64,000 bases of DNA, taken from positions 95,521-159,520 of the forward strand of contig NZ_RQXV01000010.1 of NCBI RefSeq assembly GCF_003858655.1, read 5' to 3'. This document shows, one piece after another, positions 36,982 through 46,147 of the stretch. The stretch's first letter is position 1, and every line of letters starts with the position of its first letter. The notes under the pieces were generated by a model. It had not been told where the DNA came from. It worked only from the letters and a program-made list of their open reading frames with translations, and made no database searches. Source of the DNA: Amphritea balenae (GTDB lineage Bacteria; Pseudomonadota; Gammaproteobacteria; Pseudomonadales; Balneatricaceae). A program made the position numbers and the translations under genes.

Positions 36982-37857
36982 ATGCTCAATAAAATTCTGC
37001 TTAGCTCATGCATCTTCGCACTGACCTGCTCTGCTCAGGCAGAAGAAGTAACACTCGGACACAATAACCTGTCTCTGAATGCCAACCTCCAACGAATAGA
37101 TGACCAGCCTTTAAGCGGTCGGGTGATGCTAATTACCCATGGCACGCTCGCCCATAACGGTATGGAAATTATTGCCAGCCTGCAGGAACTGCTTGCCGAC
37201 GAAGACCTGCCCAGTCTGGCTATCAATCTAAATCTGGGAATAACTGAACGTAAGGGGATGTATGACTGCAGCGTCCCACATAACCATAAACATACCGATG
37301 CTGTAGACGAGATCGGTCTGTGGCAAAACTGGTTATTAGAAAACGGGGCTGAAGAAATTATCCTGATCGGGCATTCAAGGGGCGGAAACCAAACAGCATG
37401 GTTCAGCCAAACAGCCTCACAAAAGCCCCTGGCTCAGGTTCTTATCGCCCCAGCCACCTGGAATGAACAACAGGCCAGTGCAAACTATCAACAACGCTAC
37501 AACGCCCCTCTGGATGCAACATTAGCCACAGCCTATAAGCTAAAGCCCGACCACTGGATGGGTAATACCGGATTTATCTACTGCGCTGATGCAAAAGTAA
37601 CCGCCCGGAGCTTTATTAGTTATTACCAGCCTGACCCGATGTTCGATACACCCCGACTATTAAAGAACAGCCAGACACCTAGCCTGGTATTTATTGGTTC
37701 AGAAGATCAAACAGTAGCTAATCTAGAATCAGGAATGATGCAGGTAAAGAACGATAAGGTACAATCCATTATCATCGAAGGTGCTGATCATTACTTTCGA
37801 GACCTGTATGCCGATGAAGTCGTCGAAGGCATCGTCGAATTTATGGAAACCCTATGA
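36982..37857 (+). CDS. Periplasmic alpha/beta hydrolase
   Basis: A 291-residue exported protein. Signal peptide residues 1-20 end in AQA before Glu-Glu. The nucleophile elbow is GHSRGG (S132), the acid is in GSEDQTV and the base in GADHYFRD. Substrate unknown. It overlaps the next gene (a thioredoxin-like protein) by four bases. A palindrome lies close upstream, so the pair may be regulated together. Confidence 0.85.
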   Translation: MLNKILLSSCIFALTCSAQAEEVTLGHNNLSLNANLQRIDDQPLSGRVMLITHGTLAHNGMEIIASLQELLADEDLPSLAINLNLGITERKGMYDCSVPHNHKHTDAVDEIGLWQNWLLENGAEEIILIGHSRGGNQTAWFSQTASQKPLAQVLIAPATWNEQQASANYQQRYNAPLDATLATAYKLKPDHWMGNTGFIYCADAKVTARSFISYYQPDPMFDTPRLLKNSQTPSLVFIGSEDQTVANLESGMMQVKNDKVQSIIIEGADHYFRDLYADEVVEGIVEFMETL

Positions 37858-38336
37858 AGTTACCTGTTTCATTCGTGAACTACAGCATGGCAATATTCTG
37901 GCTGTGCCTGAGCCTGTCGGCTCAAGCCAGCCCACTGCCACTGCTTGAAGACCTGCAAAAGGATCAACAACAGGCCGGCAACCGCTTCCTGTTAGTACTG
38001 ATCAGCCAGCCTGATTGTAGCTACTGTGAGCTAGTCGAAGAGGAGATCCTTAAGCCTATGCAGATTAGCGGCCATTATGACCAGCGGCTACTGTTTCGTA
38101 ATCTCATTATTCACGATGGCCAGGAGCTGATTGACAGTGCAGGCAACACTGTTTCAGCGACCCGCTTTGCCCATCGCTATGACAGCCCTCTAACGCCAAC
38201 CCTGCTGTTTCTCAATCCCGCTAACGGAGAACAGCTTATCGAAAAAATGATCGGTATCAGTACCCCTGAAATGTATGGATTTTATGTTGAGAAAGCGGTA
38301 CGTAAAGCCCATAAAAAAATGCTCGGCTTAAAATAA
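37854..38336 (+). CDS. Periplasmic thioredoxin-like protein
   Basis: A 160-residue thioredoxin-fold protein with a signal peptide (to about residue 25, AQA) and an active-site pair C55-S-Y-C58. The cis-Pro is in LTPTLLFLNP. It resembles SoxW-type and DsbD-like periplasmic thiol proteins; the substrate is unknown. Overlaps the hydrolase gene. Confidence 0.85.
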   Translation: MKLPVSFVNYSMAIFWLCLSLSAQASPLPLLEDLQKDQQQAGNRFLLVLISQPDCSYCELVEEEILKPMQISGHYDQRLLFRNLIIHDGQELIDSAGNTVSATRFAHRYDSPLTPTLLFLNPANGEQLIEKMIGISTPEMYGFYVEKAVRKAHKKMLGLK

Positions 38337-38432
38337 TAATCTGTATCAGGTCCTGTTCCGCAACCACTTATCTCTTTACAATAGCGACTCAACTCCTGTT
38401 ATTTCTTTTCTTACATACTAAGGGCGCGTTTC

Positions 38433-39347
38433 ATGTGGTTTAAAAATGCCATCTATTATCGTTTCAGTCAGCCGTTCAGTTACACCCCGGAAGCCCTCGA
38501 AGATAAACTAAATGAAAAAGCCTTCACCCCCTGCGGTAGCCAGGAACTGAGCCGCTTTGGCTGGGTCAGCCCCAGCAACGGGCTGTCAGACATGCTGGTT
38601 CACGCGGGTAACGGTTTTCTACTGATAGCCGGACAGAAAGAAGAGAAGATCCTCCCTGCAGGCGTTATCCGCCAGAAACTCGATGAAAAAGTAAAAGTCA
38701 TCGAGCATGAGCAGGCTCGCAAAGTCTACAAAAAAGAGAAGGATCAGCTCAAAGATGAGATCGTACTGGACCTGCTGCCCCGAGCGTTCAGCAAGTATCA
38801 GAAAACCTGGGCTCTGATCGCCCCCGAGCACAACCTGCTAATTGTTGATGCCAGTAGCCATAAACGAGCTGAAGAGTTACTCAGTCATCTGCGCAGCCTG
38901 CTAGGCTCTCTGCCGGTAGTCTTGCCCGATGTTAACCATTCACCTTCGGCAATTATGACGCAGTGGCTGGAAAAGCCGGAAGATCGTTTCGCCGGTCTTG
39001 AGCCTCTGGATGAGTGCGAACTGCGCGATAGTGCTATCGAAACAGGCGTCATTCGCTGTAAAGGACAAGACCTGGGCAGTGATGAAATCATCCACCACCT
39101 GGAAGCAGGTAAACGTGTGGTTAAGCTGGCAGTAGAGTGGCAGGAAAGTCTTAACTTCATCATACAGGATGATCTCTGCATCAAGCGTATTAAGTTGTCT
39201 GATCAACTTAAAGAGAAGCTGGATCAGGATAGCCCGGATGAAGCCTTTGCCCAGTTTGACGCAGAATTTGTTCAGATGTCGCTGGAACTGACCCGATTGG
39301 TACCGGCATTAACTGAAGCCTTCGGCGGGGAAGCTCAGCGTCCCTGA
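38433..39347 (+). CDS. rdgC: Recombination-associated protein RdgC
   Basis: A 304-residue RdgC protein, a ring-shaped DNA-binding protein that limits RecA loading. N-terminal MWFKNAIYYRF and the block FTPCGSQELSRFGWVSP are family marks, and length is normal. It stands alone between two non-coding stretches and ends at a hairpin. Confidence 0.95.
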   Translation: MWFKNAIYYRFSQPFSYTPEALEDKLNEKAFTPCGSQELSRFGWVSPSNGLSDMLVHAGNGFLLIAGQKEEKILPAGVIRQKLDEKVKVIEHEQARKVYKKEKDQLKDEIVLDLLPRAFSKYQKTWALIAPEHNLLIVDASSHKRAEELLSHLRSLLGSLPVVLPDVNHSPSAIMTQWLEKPEDRFAGLEPLDECELRDSAIETGVIRCKGQDLGSDEIIHHLEAGKRVVKLAVEWQESLNFIIQDDLCIKRIKLSDQLKEKLDQDSPDEAFAQFDAEFVQMSLELTRLVPALTEAFGGEAQRP

Positions 39348-39404
39348 TGGGTCACGGAATCGTCACTAACAAGTAAAGGCAATGCCGAGTATTGCCTTAC
39401 ATGT

Positions 39405-39452
39405 AAAAACGCGCCAACGTTATGAAATCACTTCTAACAGGCGCGTTTTTTA
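39405..39452. terminator. Terminator between rdgC and the rhodanese gene
   Basis: AAAAACGCGCC / GGCGCGTTTTT arms with a 24-base loop and T-run. A second hairpin (39376-39398, AAGGCAAT/ATTGCCTT) lies just before it. The A-rich left arm also suits the convergent gene. Confidence 0.75.
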
Positions 39453-39463
39453 TTAACTAAGCT

Positions 39464-40096
39464 TTACTCTACCGCTTCACCGACAACGGTCAGACCCAAA
39501 CTGGTCCAGGCTTGCATGCCACCGCGATAATATTTAAGCTGCTCTTCAGGGTAGCCCGCTTCCAATAGCGCGCGTCCCATCGCCGGCGTTTGTCCACACC
39601 AGTAGCCGTTACAGAACATCACTAGTTTTTTAGCCTTACTGAAATCGTAATTATCACCCTCAACCACAACACCAAAATCATCCAGCGCATCTTCCATATC
39701 ATCCTTGTCATCCATCAGGGTATAGGGATAATTTTCAGAACCCGGAATAGTCAGCCGTGCATGCCAACCAACAGTACGAGTATCAACTATCATGATGCTT
39801 TCATCTTTCTGGGCATCCATCATATAACTGGTGAATTCACGTTCACCCAGAGTTTCGACATCGTGCGGTGCAAATGGATTCATCGCTTGAGGTGTACCAC
39901 GAAAAGTGGTGCTATACAGCTCAGAAATTGTGTTATCCGGATTCTGATTACGCATAATTTCAACCATATCCCCCTCATGGGACACCTTGAAAGAATACAG
40001 ATCCGGCGCAATCATCGCCTTTCTCTCAGCCTGAGCCAATGGTGAACTGAGTACTACAGCGCCTAACACTACACCTGCAAATGCCTTCTTGATCAT
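39464..40096 (-). CDS. Periplasmic rhodanese-domain protein
   Basis: A 210-residue exported protein with a signal peptide ending in AQA (residues 21-23). The C-terminal half is a rhodanese domain with active loop CNGYWCGQ (C162 and C167). Such proteins move sulfane sulfur or serve in thiol redox. The N-terminal region is of unknown fold. ATG at 40096 has AAGGTG eight bases ahead; a GTG three codons upstream is open but has no ribosome site. It stands alone, with an AT-rich palindrome 76 bases upstream. Confidence 0.85.
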   Translation of the reverse strand: MIKKAFAGVVLGAVVLSSPLAQAERKAMIAPDLYSFKVSHEGDMVEIMRNQNPDNTISELYSTTFRGTPQAMNPFAPHDVETLGEREFTSYMMDAQKDESIMIVDTRTVGWHARLTIPGSENYPYTLMDDKDDMEDALDDFGVVVEGDNYDFSKAKKLVMFCNGYWCGQTPAMGRALLEAGYPEEQLKYYRGGMQAWTSLGLTVVGEAVE

Positions 40097-40482
40097 TTTC
40101 CGCACCTTGAAAATCTTTGTTAATTTTTTTGATTATTGTTATTCAACTAAGTCAATCAACCCACCTGCTAACTTATAGTTATAAGCTAATCTCGTTAAGT
40201 TATATTGTATTTATACATCAATCTTCAGAACGGGTCATTTAATCGCTCTAGTGAATTAGTCTGATATTTATCAAGATTTTACTCAGCATCAGCGGCTAAG
40301 CTTCGGTACTCATACAGGGGCTTATGTAATTAACCGTTGTTAAACCTGACGCACCACATGCAGGTACTTTTAATACCTTATGTACATTCTGATCAGTTCC
40401 CGGCTTTATCTTTTGTTAAATCTCCGTTGCACTATGCTAGTCAGGGTGTAGACTACGCGCATTCCGATATACAGGTGATTTT
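40097..40482. other. Intergenic region between rhodanese gene and queE
   Basis: 386 bases, AT-rich, no gene recognised. It holds the palindrome at 40172-40185 and, about 25 bases before the queE start, the ribosome site region. Nothing else was identified. Confidence 0.6.
40172..40185. promoter_or_regulatory. Inverted repeat upstream of the rhodanese gene
   Basis: CTTATA-GT-TATAAG, flanked by CTAA on one side and CTAATCT on the other. It resembles the AT-rich sites in front of other sulfur-linked genes in the window; the match is only partial. Confidence 0.4.
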
Positions 40483-41121
40483 GTGAGCAGTATTTACAGC
40501 GTAAAAGAGATGTTTTATACCCTTCAGGGTGAAGGAGCACAGGCAGGCAGACCTGCAGTATTCTGCCGTTTTACAGGCTGTAATCTCTGGTCAGGAAGAG
40601 AGCAGGATCGCAGTAAAGCCGTATGTGACTTTTGCGATACTGATTTCATAGGCACCGACGGCCAGAATGGTGGAAAGTTCCATAGTGCTGAGAGTCTGGC
40701 CAAAGCAGTAAGACAGTTATGGCCCGGTGATAAAGGCCAGCCCTATGTTGTCTGTACCGGTGGAGAGCCCCTCTTGCAGCTGGACCCACAACTAATCACT
40801 GCATTCCATAGCGAAGGCCTTGAGATCGCTATAGAAACTAACGGTACTCTACCCCTGCCTGAAGGTATCGACTGGGTCTGCGTCAGCCCTAAAGCCGACA
40901 GTAAAATAGTGGTTACCGATGGCGATGAACTTAAACTGGTCTACCCTCAGCCATTAGCTTTGCCGGAGACCTTTGATAAGCTGAATTTCAAACACTTCTA
41001 TCTGCAGCCGATGGATGGACCTATGCAAAGCATGAATTCATCAGATTGCATACAGTACTGCCTGAACAACCCGCAATGGAAACTAAGTCTGCAAACCCAT
41101 AAACTACTGGGAATTGACTGA
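40483..41121 (+). CDS. queE: 7-carboxy-7-deazaguanine synthase
   Basis: A 212-residue radical SAM enzyme of queuosine synthesis. The cluster motif is an expanded CRFTGCNLWSG...VCDFC, with 14 residues between the first two Cys of the CX14CX2C form known in some QueE proteins. GTG start with AGGTGA seven bases ahead. TGGEPLLQLD is the SAM-binding motif. It overlaps the convergent BASS gene by 18 bases. No other queuosine gene is nearby. Confidence 0.92.
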   Translation: MSSIYSVKEMFYTLQGEGAQAGRPAVFCRFTGCNLWSGREQDRSKAVCDFCDTDFIGTDGQNGGKFHSAESLAKAVRQLWPGDKGQPYVVCTGGEPLLQLDPQLITAFHSEGLEIAIETNGTLPLPEGIDWVCVSPKADSKIVVTDGDELKLVYPQPLALPETFDKLNFKHFYLQPMDGPMQSMNSSDCIQYCLNNPQWKLSLQTHKLLGID

Positions 41122-41994
41122 ACCGACGATATTACCTTGTGGTAGATTACGCCAGATAACAAGCAATAACGCTGGAATCTGCATCAGAATACCGTACATC
41201 AGCACACTCATAGACATCTCAGGCTGTTGTAAAATAGCACCCGTGATCATCAGTCCCGTACCCGCATTCTGAATTCCGGTTTCAATACCCAGGGTTAGCG
41301 CTGTTTCGGCGCTATATTTAAACAGATAGCGTGCTATTAATACCGCCATCAGCATAGCCCCGCCCGATAATAGCAGCACCACGGGTGTTAATACTGGCAG
41401 TAGTTCAGGCAGCTGCTCTTTGTTTGCCCAGCTAATCAGCAAAACCACACTGAACATAAATATCAGCGATATGATTTTTACCGGTTTTTGCATTGTCTGA
41501 CTCAGCTCAGGCAATCGGACATGTATCATTACACCCAGCAATACCGGAATAATGGTCACCATTAACAACTTCATAATTGTTGTTATCACCGGTAAATTGA
41601 TCATCACCCCCTGTGCCATAAAATACTCAAGACTCAACCAGGCCAACCAGGGCAATGTCAGCGGGACTAACAGGCTTGAAATAGCCGTTAAGGTAATCGA
41701 TAAAGCGGTATCGGCACGACACAGATAACTGATCATATTTGATGTTGCGCCACCCGGTGCAAAGGACACTATCATCAGCCCTACAGACAGTGCCGGAGAT
41801 AGCTCAAACGATGTCACCAGAATGAACGCCAATACAGGTAAACAGAAAAGCTGAAAAACTAGACCTACCAGGATAACTCCAGGGCGTTCAATTAATCGGC
41901 TGAAATTGCTCAGGTTAAGACTAAGCCCCATACCCAACATAATGATAAAGAGCGCCGCGGGTAGTAATATCGAGAGAGCGCTTCCGCCTTCCAT
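41104..41994 (-). CDS. BASS family (bile acid:sodium symporter) transporter
   Basis: A 296-residue protein with about 10 membrane helices. The conserved FAPGGATSNMISYLCRAD and GIETGIQNAGTGLMI blocks mark the BASS family, which moves organic anions with sodium. Bacterial substrates include pantoate and pyruvate-like acids, so a bile-acid role is not implied. It overlaps queE at its 3' end. Confidence 0.88.
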   Translation of the reverse strand: MEGGSALSILLPAALFIIMLGMGLSLNLSNFSRLIERPGVILVGLVFQLFCLPVLAFILVTSFELSPALSVGLMIVSFAPGGATSNMISYLCRADTALSITLTAISSLLVPLTLPWLAWLSLEYFMAQGVMINLPVITTIMKLLMVTIIPVLLGVMIHVRLPELSQTMQKPVKIISLIFMFSVVLLISWANKEQLPELLPVLTPVVLLLSGGAMLMAVLIARYLFKYSAETALTLGIETGIQNAGTGLMITGAILQQPEMSMSVLMYGILMQIPALLLVIWRNLPQGNIVGSVNSQ

Positions 41995-42431
41995 AGGTTT
42001 AAATTTCCATCTGTCGCTAAATTAGTGAGGGCTTATATTATTGCCCTGTGGATGCTATTACAACCGCCTGACAACCCACAGTCAAAGGGCTGTCTCAATC
42101 TACCCACACAAGCTGTGGATAACGTTGTGGGTACAGCGACAAATACCCTTCTGAAGACCCGGTTAATAGCCTTTCCAGATAAACTGATTAAAATTTAACC
42201 ACCTGTTTTATGTCTTTTAAAACAATCAGTTATAAAAGAATAAATTGAATCCAAAGCCCGTTTTTGTGATTTTATCCAGTATTTGTTGCTATTCCGCGTC
42301 ATTACTGTGACTGAGAGAAGTCAACACTTTTCTAGTAATAAAAAGCTATAAAAAAACGTTCTTAAACTGGTCAATTAACATAGTTCCCCTTAACATATGG
42401 CATCGCACTTTTAACCACAGTTTTTCATCTA
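41995..42431. other. Intergenic region before the CDF gene
   Basis: 437 bases between divergent genes with no convincing ORF. It contains a cluster of TGTGG/CCCAC motifs (42047-42133), including one perfect DnaA box. The rest is AT-rich and unremarkable. Confidence 0.55.
42047..42133. repeat. Cluster of DnaA-box-like TGTGG/CCACA motifs
   Basis: Five motifs: TGTGGA (42047), CCCACA (42075), CCCACA (42103), TGTGGATAA (42114-42122, the complement of TTATCCACA, a perfect DnaA box) and TGTGGGTA (42126-42133). TACCCACA (42101-42108) and TGTGGGTA form an 8-bp inverted repeat around the box. Confidence 0.5.
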
Positions 42432-43595
42432 ATGAATTCAACAACAAATAATCAGGCAGAAGCCCAACGGATCACCCTTATTGGTGCCTTTATTGATCTG
42501 ATACTGGGATTATTAAAAATAGTATTCGGTGTCATATCCCATTCAAGCGCACTGCTTGCGGATGGCATTCACTCACTGTCTGATCTGCTGACCGACTTTC
42601 TGGTTGTCGCAATCATTAAATACTCCCACCAGGAACCCGATGAGGATCATCCCTGGGGGCATGCCCGCTTTGAAACCATTGGCACCGTTATTCTCGGCTG
42701 CATACTTGTTGCTGTTGCCGGCGCCATGGCTTATGAAAGTGTACTGGCATTATTAGAGTCTGCCACAGCTCAGTTACCTGAATGGCCGGCACTGGTGATT
42801 GCGGCCATCTCCGTTGCCAGTAAAGAAGCTATTTTCCGCTATACGCTGGCGGTAGGACAACGGATAAAATCAGACCTGATTATCGCCAATGCCTGGCACA
42901 GCCGTACCGATGCATTTTCTTCGATTGTCGTGTTTGTCGGAGTTGCCGGCGCAATGTCCGGGCTGGCATGGCTGGATGCTTTTGCCGCTATTATTGTTGC
43001 ATTTATTGTTGCAAAAATTGGTTGGGAACTGACCTGGAAAAGTATCAAAGAACTGGTTGATACCGCCTTACCTGAAGAACAGCTGAAAGCCTATACCGAG
43101 AGCATCATGCAGGTAGAAGGCGTTATCAGCGTGCACAGCTTTAAAAGCCGTAATATGGGAAGCCAGAGCCTACTGGAAATGCATCTTCAGGTTGCACCGC
43201 ACCTGAGCGCCTCTGAAGGACATTATATTGGCGACGCCGCCGTGTACCGCCTTAAGGGACAGTTTGAAGACATCGGCCATGTTATCTTCCATATCGATAC
43301 CTACGATGATGAAGAGGAAGAAAACTATTGTAAAACCCTGCCGATGCGTACTGAAGTCAGTGGTATCCTCTGGGATGCATTAGATCAGTGCCATGCCCCT
43401 CACCTGGATATCAGTCGTCTGACTCTGCACTATCGCAGCGATGCGATAGAAATTGATCTGATGCTACTTGATAGCGAGTTAAATCGTTCGGTTAATACCT
43501 CCGAGTTGGAACAACAACTAGGTCAGCACTTCAGTCATTACCCCTGGTTTGGTGGATTGCATATCTGGTATGGCACTAAAGCCATAAAATTATGA
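42432..43595 (+). CDS. Cation diffusion facilitator metal exporter
   Basis: A 387-residue CDF protein. Six membrane helices carry the metal site: DGIHSLSD (helix 2) and NAWHSRTD (helix 5). The usual cytoplasmic domain follows (HSFKSRNMGSQSLLEMHLQV). It then runs on about 80 residues past the usual end with a second small domain (FGGLHIWYGTK at the end). The exported metal could be Zn, Fe or Mn; this cannot be decided. It lies 10 bases before the next gene. Confidence 0.9.
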   Translation: MNSTTNNQAEAQRITLIGAFIDLILGLLKIVFGVISHSSALLADGIHSLSDLLTDFLVVAIIKYSHQEPDEDHPWGHARFETIGTVILGCILVAVAGAMAYESVLALLESATAQLPEWPALVIAAISVASKEAIFRYTLAVGQRIKSDLIIANAWHSRTDAFSSIVVFVGVAGAMSGLAWLDAFAAIIVAFIVAKIGWELTWKSIKELVDTALPEEQLKAYTESIMQVEGVISVHSFKSRNMGSQSLLEMHLQVAPHLSASEGHYIGDAAVYRLKGQFEDIGHVIFHIDTYDDEEEENYCKTLPMRTEVSGILWDALDQCHAPHLDISRLTLHYRSDAIEIDLMLLDSELNRSVNTSELEQQLGQHFSHYPWFGGLHIWYGTKAIKL

Positions 43596-43605
43596 CCACC
43601 AGACG

Positions 43606-44208
43606 ATGAGTTACCTGCGCCCCGCTGCTGCGGTTGAAACAGAAATTGAGATCAATCGCAGCCGCTTTATCTGCAATTTGGAGATTGTTGAGAGCCGCCA
43701 ACAGGCAGATCAGTTTATTAGCGCTATCCGGGAGCGTCACCCTAAAGCGAACCACCATTGCTGGAGCTATATCGCGGGTCTCCCGGATGACTTCCATCAG
43801 TGGAATTTCAGTGATGATGGTGAGCCAAAAGGCACCGCGGGTCAGCCGATGCTGAATATTCTCTGTCACAGCGGTATGGGTAATATATGTACCGTAGTCA
43901 CCCGCTATTTTGGTGGTATAAAACTCGGCACCGGCGGTCTGGTCAGAGCCTACGGCCAGTCAGTTCAATCAGCACTGGCCCGTTGTGATACTGAAACCAT
44001 TATCCCTAAAAAACAGATTCGCTTAATCGCACCCTACAGCCTGACCGGTGAGCTTGAACAACTGATCGTTCAGTTTAATCTTAGCCAGTGCGAAAGAAGC
44101 TTTGACTCAGATCTAACTGTCGTCGCGCTGATAGAAGAAACCCGGCTGGCGGAGCTTAAAACGGCCCTGACGCCTCACCAGCACCTCATCTCCCTTAAGC
44201 TCTGTTGA
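43606..44208 (+). CDS. yigZ: YigZ/IMPACT family protein
   Basis: A 200-residue protein of the YigZ/IMPACT family. Landmarks are EIEINRSRFICNL, AKGTAGQPML (here PKGTAGQPML) and TRYFGGIKLGTGGLVRAYG. The family is linked to translation and stress in eukaryotes; the bacterial role is unknown. Starts 10 bases after the CDF gene. Convergent with the SulP gene. Confidence 0.9.
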   Translation: MSYLRPAAAVETEIEINRSRFICNLEIVESRQQADQFISAIRERHPKANHHCWSYIAGLPDDFHQWNFSDDGEPKGTAGQPMLNILCHSGMGNICTVVTRYFGGIKLGTGGLVRAYGQSVQSALARCDTETIIPKKQIRLIAPYSLTGELEQLIVQFNLSQCERSFDSDLTVVALIEETRLAELKTALTPHQHLISLKLC

Positions 44209-44230
44209 GTATGCATCAATTGAGTTGAAC

Positions 44231-45889
44231 TCAGTTAAGTTCATCCCTAAACACCATCGCATGAGCGGTTTCCAGCGCCTTACTACGCTTCGTATGACAA
44301 AAACTAGCCGGAATAAGATCCAGAATTTTTAACCGTTGCAGGATCTCCTGCACAATAGGATTGAGACCGATGATATGGACATTCCGCCCTACTCCCTGTG
44401 CCTCAACTATCATATCTTCGATAGCCAGCGCAGTAGATACGTCGATCAGAGGAACCCGGCTAAAATCCAATAACAAAGCATCATGAGGCCGACAATCCTG
44501 AAGTTTACCGGACAGGCCTTTCGCTGCGGCATAACTGACAGGCCCGTCAAACTGATACAACACAACCCGCCCCCGGGTCTCTGCCAATAGCTTTCGTTCG
44601 CGTTTACTTAAGCTCTCATCATTACCGGCGTGGCTATCGATTATCCTGATACTGTCCAGCTGGTTATCTGACAACCGCTTAACAGTAACAACATTGGCGA
44701 TAAACACGCCTACAAACACCGCGGTGACCAGATCTGCCAGCACTGTAAGGCAGAGCACCAGTAACATTAATACCGCAACAAACAGCGGTGCATGATGCAA
44801 GCGCAACAGAAAGCGCCAGTCGATAATATCCAGGCCAACTTTTATCAGAATACCCGCCAGTACAGCATGGGGAATATTTTCTGCCAGCGGGGCTGCCCCC
44901 AGCACCACAAAAACCAACACTAAAGCATGCACGACACCGGCAATCGGCGTACTGCCACCCGCTTTAATATTTACCACCGTACGCATCGTTGCACCGGCAC
45001 CCGGCAGACCACCAAACAGACCAGCCATCATATTACCAACGCCCTGACCGATCAGTTCACGGTCAGAATCATGATAATTTTTGGTCATGTTATCGGCCAC
45101 CAGCGACGTTAACAGCGAATCTATTGAGCCTAATACCGCCAGCATTAATGCAGCAAATAACATCTCGCTAAGCAGATCTAAAGACAAAGCGGGCATCAAC
45201 AGCTGCGGTAGACCAGTAGGAATAGCTCCGATAACCGTCAAGCCAGAATCCAGAAATACCAACAGGTAGATCAGTGTACCCAACACCAATGCCAATAATG
45301 GCGGTGGCACTGTGACACTGATAGAACGGGGACAGAAGAGAACGATTGCCAGACTCACCAGCCCCAGCATCAGTGCCGGACTATCTGCACCGTTGAGATA
45401 CTCTGGAATAAGAAACAACGCCTCTTTAGCACTGGAAGACGCACTAAAGCCAAACAACGGGCCTAACTGTAGCAGGATAATAATGAGACCAATACCACTC
45501 ATAAATCCTGATATCACCGGAAATGGGACCAGAGTGACATACTTGCCCAGTTTTAGCAGACCAAACAGCATCTGCAATATTCCTCCCATAATAACCACAG
45601 TGAAGGCTAATACAGGGCCTGTTGCAGGATCGATCGCAACAAATTGAGTAAAGACAGAAGCCATAACGACAGTCATCGGCCCGGTGGGACCTGAGACCTG
45701 TGCCGGCGTGCCACCAAAAAGTGCAGCAAATAAGCCGACAAAAATAGCACCGTAAAGTCCGGCTATCGCACCCGCACCGGAAGACACACCAAATGCCAGC
45801 GCCAGGGGCAAAGCCACAACCGCAGCCGTTACTCCCCCCAGCAGGTCGCCTTTTAGGTTATTAAAATGAAGCCCGTGGATCAGTGACAT
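44231..45889 (-). CDS. SulP family anion transporter with STAS domain
   Basis: A 552-residue transporter. The membrane part (about 12-14 helices, opening GDLLGGVTAAVVALPLALAFG) is followed by a cytoplasmic STAS domain (about 440-545) with the phosphoacceptor-like segment LLLDFSRVPLIDVSTALAI. SulP proteins move sulfate, bicarbonate or dicarboxylates, and the substrate cannot be told here. Sulfur context elsewhere in the window makes sulfate possible but not shown. Confidence 0.9.
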   Translation of the reverse strand: MSLIHGLHFNNLKGDLLGGVTAAVVALPLALAFGVSSGAGAIAGLYGAIFVGLFAALFGGTPAQVSGPTGPMTVVMASVFTQFVAIDPATGPVLAFTVVIMGGILQMLFGLLKLGKYVTLVPFPVISGFMSGIGLIIILLQLGPLFGFSASSSAKEALFLIPEYLNGADSPALMLGLVSLAIVLFCPRSISVTVPPPLLALVLGTLIYLLVFLDSGLTVIGAIPTGLPQLLMPALSLDLLSEMLFAALMLAVLGSIDSLLTSLVADNMTKNYHDSDRELIGQGVGNMMAGLFGGLPGAGATMRTVVNIKAGGSTPIAGVVHALVLVFVVLGAAPLAENIPHAVLAGILIKVGLDIIDWRFLLRLHHAPLFVAVLMLLVLCLTVLADLVTAVFVGVFIANVVTVKRLSDNQLDSIRIIDSHAGNDESLSKRERKLLAETRGRVVLYQFDGPVSYAAAKGLSGKLQDCRPHDALLLDFSRVPLIDVSTALAIEDMIVEAQGVGRNVHIIGLNPIVQEILQRLKILDLIPASFCHTKRSKALETAHAMVFRDELN

Positions 45890-46147
45890 TGGCTAGCCTG
45901 ATGATATTTTATTGTTATTTTCTTCGGGGGCTGTCGCTATCTAAAATACAAGATTCACTCAGCAGCTGTGCTGGCACAATGAATATTTAGTCTAACGATG
46001 GAAAAAATTCTTTAAAACAACTGTTTGATAATCATCACTTTGAGAGATAAAGTATCAACCTTACAGTGAGTTAAATGTTATTGTGTTTCATTGAACTGCT
46101 GTAACCTGTCATTTCATTTGATTACAGCGAGATAACCAAGGGTTTAT

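Noticed and set aside
41104..41994. Bile acid uptake
   Set aside because: The family name is historical. Free-living marine-type bacteria use BASS proteins for other organic anions.
42047..42133. Replication origin
   Set aside because: Only one perfect DnaA box, no AT-rich unwinding element shown, and none of the usual oriC neighbours.
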